A stretch of 8,180 nucleotides of DNA from Gp13-AA77 sp036521995. Its GTDB lineage: Bacteria > Acidobacteriota > Terriglobia > UBA7540. Made by a program: the position numbers and the translations under genes. The stretch spans positions 1 through 8,180 of the forward strand of contig DATDGR010000045.1 in the NCBI GenBank assembly GCA_036521995.1, read 5' to 3'. Shown piece by piece: positions 6,671 through 8,180 of the stretch; positions within the stretch are counted from its first letter, which is position 1; each line of letters starts with the position of its first letter. Below the pieces are notes generated by a model. The model had not been told where the DNA came from. It made no database searches and saw only the letters and a list, made by a program, of their open reading frames with translations.

Positions 6671-6710
6671 GAGGGATTCTCTGGCAACGGAGACACCCTG
6701 AATATCCCTC
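6671..6710 (-). promoter_or_regulatory. Predicted stem-loop abutting the coaBC start codon
   Basis: In the minus-strand RNA, GAGGGAU (6710-6704) pairs perfectly with AUCCCUC (6677-6671), whose last base touches the AUG at 6670. Inside it, UCUC (6693-6690) pairs with GAGA (6681-6678) around an 8-nt loop, leaving a 10-nt bulge on the 5' side. The only GGAGGG in the leader is in the 5' arm, so the sole Shine-Dalgarno-like sequence would be paired. Folding would be expected to influence coaBC translation; no energy was computed. Confidence 0.4.
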
Positions 6711-6760
6711 CGCCCGCTTGCAGCTGCACCTAGGTGGCGAGGGTCTTGAGGAGCGCCGAT

Positions 6761-6976
6761 TCACTTCCCGGCTTGATCGGGATTCTCGCCGCTGATCTCG
6801 ACCTGGAGATTCTCGAAAGGCACCAGGTTAGCCCCCACCTCGAGTTGCGCGACCTTGGTGGGCCGCTTGGTGGTGGTTTGAATCAAAGGCCGGGCGCCGG
6901 CCTGAAGCTGCCGTGCGCGCTTGGCTGAGAGCAGAATAAAGCGATACTTGCTATCGACCGTCTGTGGTATTTCCAC
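6761..6976 (-). CDS. rpoZ: DNA-directed RNA polymerase omega subunit
   Basis: A small protein (71 residues from this start) recognised as omega, the RNA polymerase subunit that binds the C-terminal part of beta-prime and helps core assembly. The core reads DSKYRFILLSAKRARQLQ (E. coli equivalent RFDLVLVAARRARQMQ), then GARPLIQTT and KRPTKVAQLEV, where the Lys-rich turn and following helix correspond to the conserved TTVIALREI segment. It is shorter and more divergent than the E. coli protein (91 residues). The longest frame would begin at GTG 6982 in a 4-nt GTGA overlap with gmk, but GGAGG (6987-6983) directly touches that codon. The in-frame GTG at 6976 has a 6-nt spacing from GGAGG and is therefore chosen; it removes two residues and leaves a 2-nt gap after gmk. 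The position after gmk and before coaBC is a common arrangement and supports the call. Confidence 0.88.
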   Translation of the reverse strand: MEIPQTVDSKYRFILLSAKRARQLQAGARPLIQTTTKRPTKVAQLEVGANLVPFENLQVEISGENPDQAGK

Positions 6977-6978
6977 CT

Positions 6979-7614
6979 TCACCCTCCAAAAGTCCTGGCG
7001 ATCTCGCTGGCCCGGCGCTGCTGGATCACGCGGCGACAGCGCGATGCCACAACCACGGCCCTGAGCGCACGCTCGGCCGCCGAGATCACGTCATTCACGA
7101 TCAGAAAGTCGTATTCGCGCCAGCGGCGGACTTCCTGTCGGGCATCAGCCAAGCGCCGCTCGATCACTTCCGGCGTGTCTGAATGACGGCGTCGCAGCCG
7201 CCGCGCAAGCTCCTCAAACGACGGCGGCAACAAGAAAATGCTGATTGCGTCGGACAGGCGCTGGCGAACTTGGCGATGGCCCTGCACGTCGATGTCGAGC
7301 AGCACGTCACGGCCCGTGGCCTGAGCTTGCCGCAGCGCTTTCCAGGAAGTCCCGTAGAGGTTCCCGTAAACCTCCGCCCACTCCAGAAACTCGCCTCGCG
7401 CAACCATGCGCTCAAAAATACGGCGCGAGACGAAGAAATATTCGCGGCCATCGCGCTCGCCCGGGCGCGGCCGCCGTGTCGTGTGGGAGACCGAAAAACG
7501 CAGGCCAGGCACCGACCGAAGCAAACGCATCGCGAAAGTCGTCTTGCCTGCCCCGGAAGGAGCCGAAATCACGATGACGCTCCCCGCCGGGGAGCTTGTT
7601 AGCGTTCGAGACAA
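6979..7614 (-). CDS. gmk: Guanylate kinase
   Basis: A 211-residue guanylate kinase, which phosphorylates GMP (and dGMP) with ATP to GDP; essential for GTP supply. The P-loop is SAPSGAGKTT (17-26) with Lys24. The GMP-binding region VSHTTRRPRPGERDGREYFF (42-61) carries the conserved Arg-Arg and Tyr positions, continuing with GEFLEWAEVYGNLYGTS (74-90). The Mg/nucleotide strand is LLDIDVQG (105-112). The arginine-rich lid is ARRLRRRHSDTPEVIERRL (137-155). Length matches the family. The start taken is TTG at 7614, 17 nt after the yicC stop; GGGAG lies 13 nt upstream, further than ideal. A GTG at residue 15 also has a purine-rich GGGGAG upstream, but starting there would cut into the first beta-strand, so TTG is preferred with moderate confidence. 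Its final codons contain the rpoZ Shine-Dalgarno. Confidence 0.96.
   Translation of the reverse strand: MSRTLTSSPAGSVIVISAPSGAGKTTFAMRLLRSVPGLRFSVSHTTRRPRPGERDGREYFFVSRRIFERMVARGEFLEWAEVYGNLYGTSWKALRQAQATGRDVLLDIDVQGHRQVRQRLSDAISIFLLPPSFEELARRLRRRHSDTPEVIERRLADARQEVRRWREYDFLIVNDVISAAERALRAVVVASRCRRVIQQRRASEIARTFGG
6983..6987 (-). promoter_or_regulatory. Shine-Dalgarno of rpoZ, inside the end of gmk
   Basis: GGAGG on the minus strand lies in the last two sense codons of gmk (GGA GGG, then TGA). It is 0 nt from GTG 6982 and 6 nt from GTG 6976, which favours the second as the rpoZ start. It makes translation of rpoZ dependent on ribosomes clearing, or finishing on, gmk. Confidence 0.65.
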
Positions 7615-7631
7615 TAGCGCTACCCGGCTCC

Positions 7632-8180
7632 CTACTCTACATTCTGAGCTTGTTCACGGAGTTTTTCAATCTCGGTCTTCATTTCAATAGCCTGCCGCGC
7701 GATCTCGGGGCCCACCTCAGGAACGTCAGTGGTCTTGGAGAGAATCGTGTTCGCTTCCCGGTTCATCTCCTGCAGCAGGAAATCGAGCTTCTTGCCGACC
7801 TCGGTTCCCTCGCCGATCAGCTTTGCCGCCTGCGTCAGGTGACTCTGCAGACGCGTAAGCTCCTCGGCAATGTCGGAACGTGCGGCCAGATAGACTACCT
7901 CCTGCGCCAGGCGGCCCGGTTCAACAACCGGGGCTGGGGGCTCACCGTCCGTGAGCTCGCTCAGGCGGTCTGCGAGACGGCGCCGGTAAAGCTCCGGGAC
8001 GCTTCCTGCCAAGCGCGCCACACCGTCAGCGAGGGTCGTCATCCTGTCAAGCCGCGAAAGTACGTCACGCTCAAGGGCCGCACCTTCAGCCGCGCGCATG
8101 CTGTCGAGCTGCACCAGGCCTTGGTGCACGAGGCGCTCCAGTACCGCCCGAATGCGATCTGAAAATGTCCCCAAAAATGC
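7632..8180 (-). CDS. yicC: YicC-family endoribonuclease, 5' part cut by window edge
   Basis: The frame stays open to the right edge, giving 182 residues of the C-terminal part of a YicC protein; the family is usually about 290 residues, so roughly 110 N-terminal residues are missing. A TTG at 8174 occurs but is internal to the family alignment and should not be taken as the start. Family marks are the central helix SMRAAEGAALERDVLSRL, just before the middle of the fragment, and the C-terminal signature GKKLDFLLQEMNREANTI followed by EMKTEIEKLREQAQNVE, which closes almost all YicC proteins. E. coli YicC is reported as an endoribonuclease involved in small-RNA turnover. The fragment is predicted almost entirely helical. 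The acidobacterial-style loop SKTTDVPEVGPEIARQ interrupts the usual SK-xx-D-A segment. It lies 17 nt upstream of gmk, the common yicC-gmk arrangement. Confidence 0.93.
   Translation of the reverse strand, partial: AFLGTFSDRIRAVLERLVHQGLVQLDSMRAAEGAALERDVLSRLDRMTTLADGVARLAGSVPELYRRRLADRLSELTDGEPPAPVVEPGRLAQEVVYLAARSDIAEELTRLQSHLTQAAKLIGEGTEVGKKLDFLLQEMNREANTILSKTTDVPEVGPEIARQAIEMKTEIEKLREQAQNVE

Noticed and set aside
6727..6736. Perfect 10-bp palindrome CACCTAGGTG between rpoZ and coaBC
   Set aside because: It is short, occurs once, has no U-tract and no promoter near it. Such a palindrome can arise by chance in 8 kb, so it is not called as an operator.
7596..8162. A 188-residue plus-strand open frame
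   Set aside because: It is antisense to yicC and the first codons of gmk, with no family features of its own; both minus-strand genes are well supported.
8172..8174. TTG as a start for a complete 180-residue yicC
   Set aside because: The frame continues upstream to the edge, and YicC proteins are about 290 residues. The TTG falls inside the domain, so the gene is truncated by the window, not short.

Overview
The window looks like a high-GC bacterial chromosome (by rough hand count about 60-65% GC in most genes). All nine genes lie on the minus strand. The order yicC, gmk, rpoZ, coaBC, then a long-form family 4 uracil-DNA glycosylase, together with the short divergent omega subunit, points to Acidobacteriota, perhaps the Solibacter/Bryobacter side. 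That placement is inferred from gene order and protein style, not from a marker tree. The genes read right to left, so transcription begins at the high-coordinate end.

Housekeeping half (8180 down to 4570): a YicC-family RNase missing its N-terminus at the window edge, guanylate kinase, RNA polymerase omega, the bifunctional coenzyme A enzyme CoaBC, and a 4Fe-4S uracil-DNA glycosylase with an N-terminal extension. Spacing is tight. The rpoZ Shine-Dalgarno sequence lies inside the last codons of gmk. coaBC has no Shine-Dalgarno at the usual place, and a predicted stem-loop abuts its start codon. A second stem-loop and four heptamer repeats lie at the coaBC-udg junction.

Sugar half (4409 down to 1): L-ribulokinase (AraB), two small non-metabolic genes, L-ribulose-5-phosphate 4-epimerase or related class II aldolase (AraD), and an isomerase of the L-fucose isomerase-like family cut by the left edge. 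Together these read as L-arabinose catabolism: isomerase (arabinose to ribulose), AraB (phosphorylation), AraD (to D-xylulose 5-phosphate). A FucI-like enzyme occupies the place where classical AraA would be expected. A 160-bp gap before araB holds a plausible sigma-70-type promoter.

The least expected part is the pair of genes between araB and araD: a 100-residue protein with one C-terminal membrane helix, and a 216-residue protein with a HEPN-like R-x4-H motif. Both have lower GC than their neighbours. The second overlaps the araD start by 4 nt (GTGA), so the insertion is built into the operon. No mobile elements, CRISPR arrays, tRNA or rRNA genes were seen, and no gap exceeds 160 bp.
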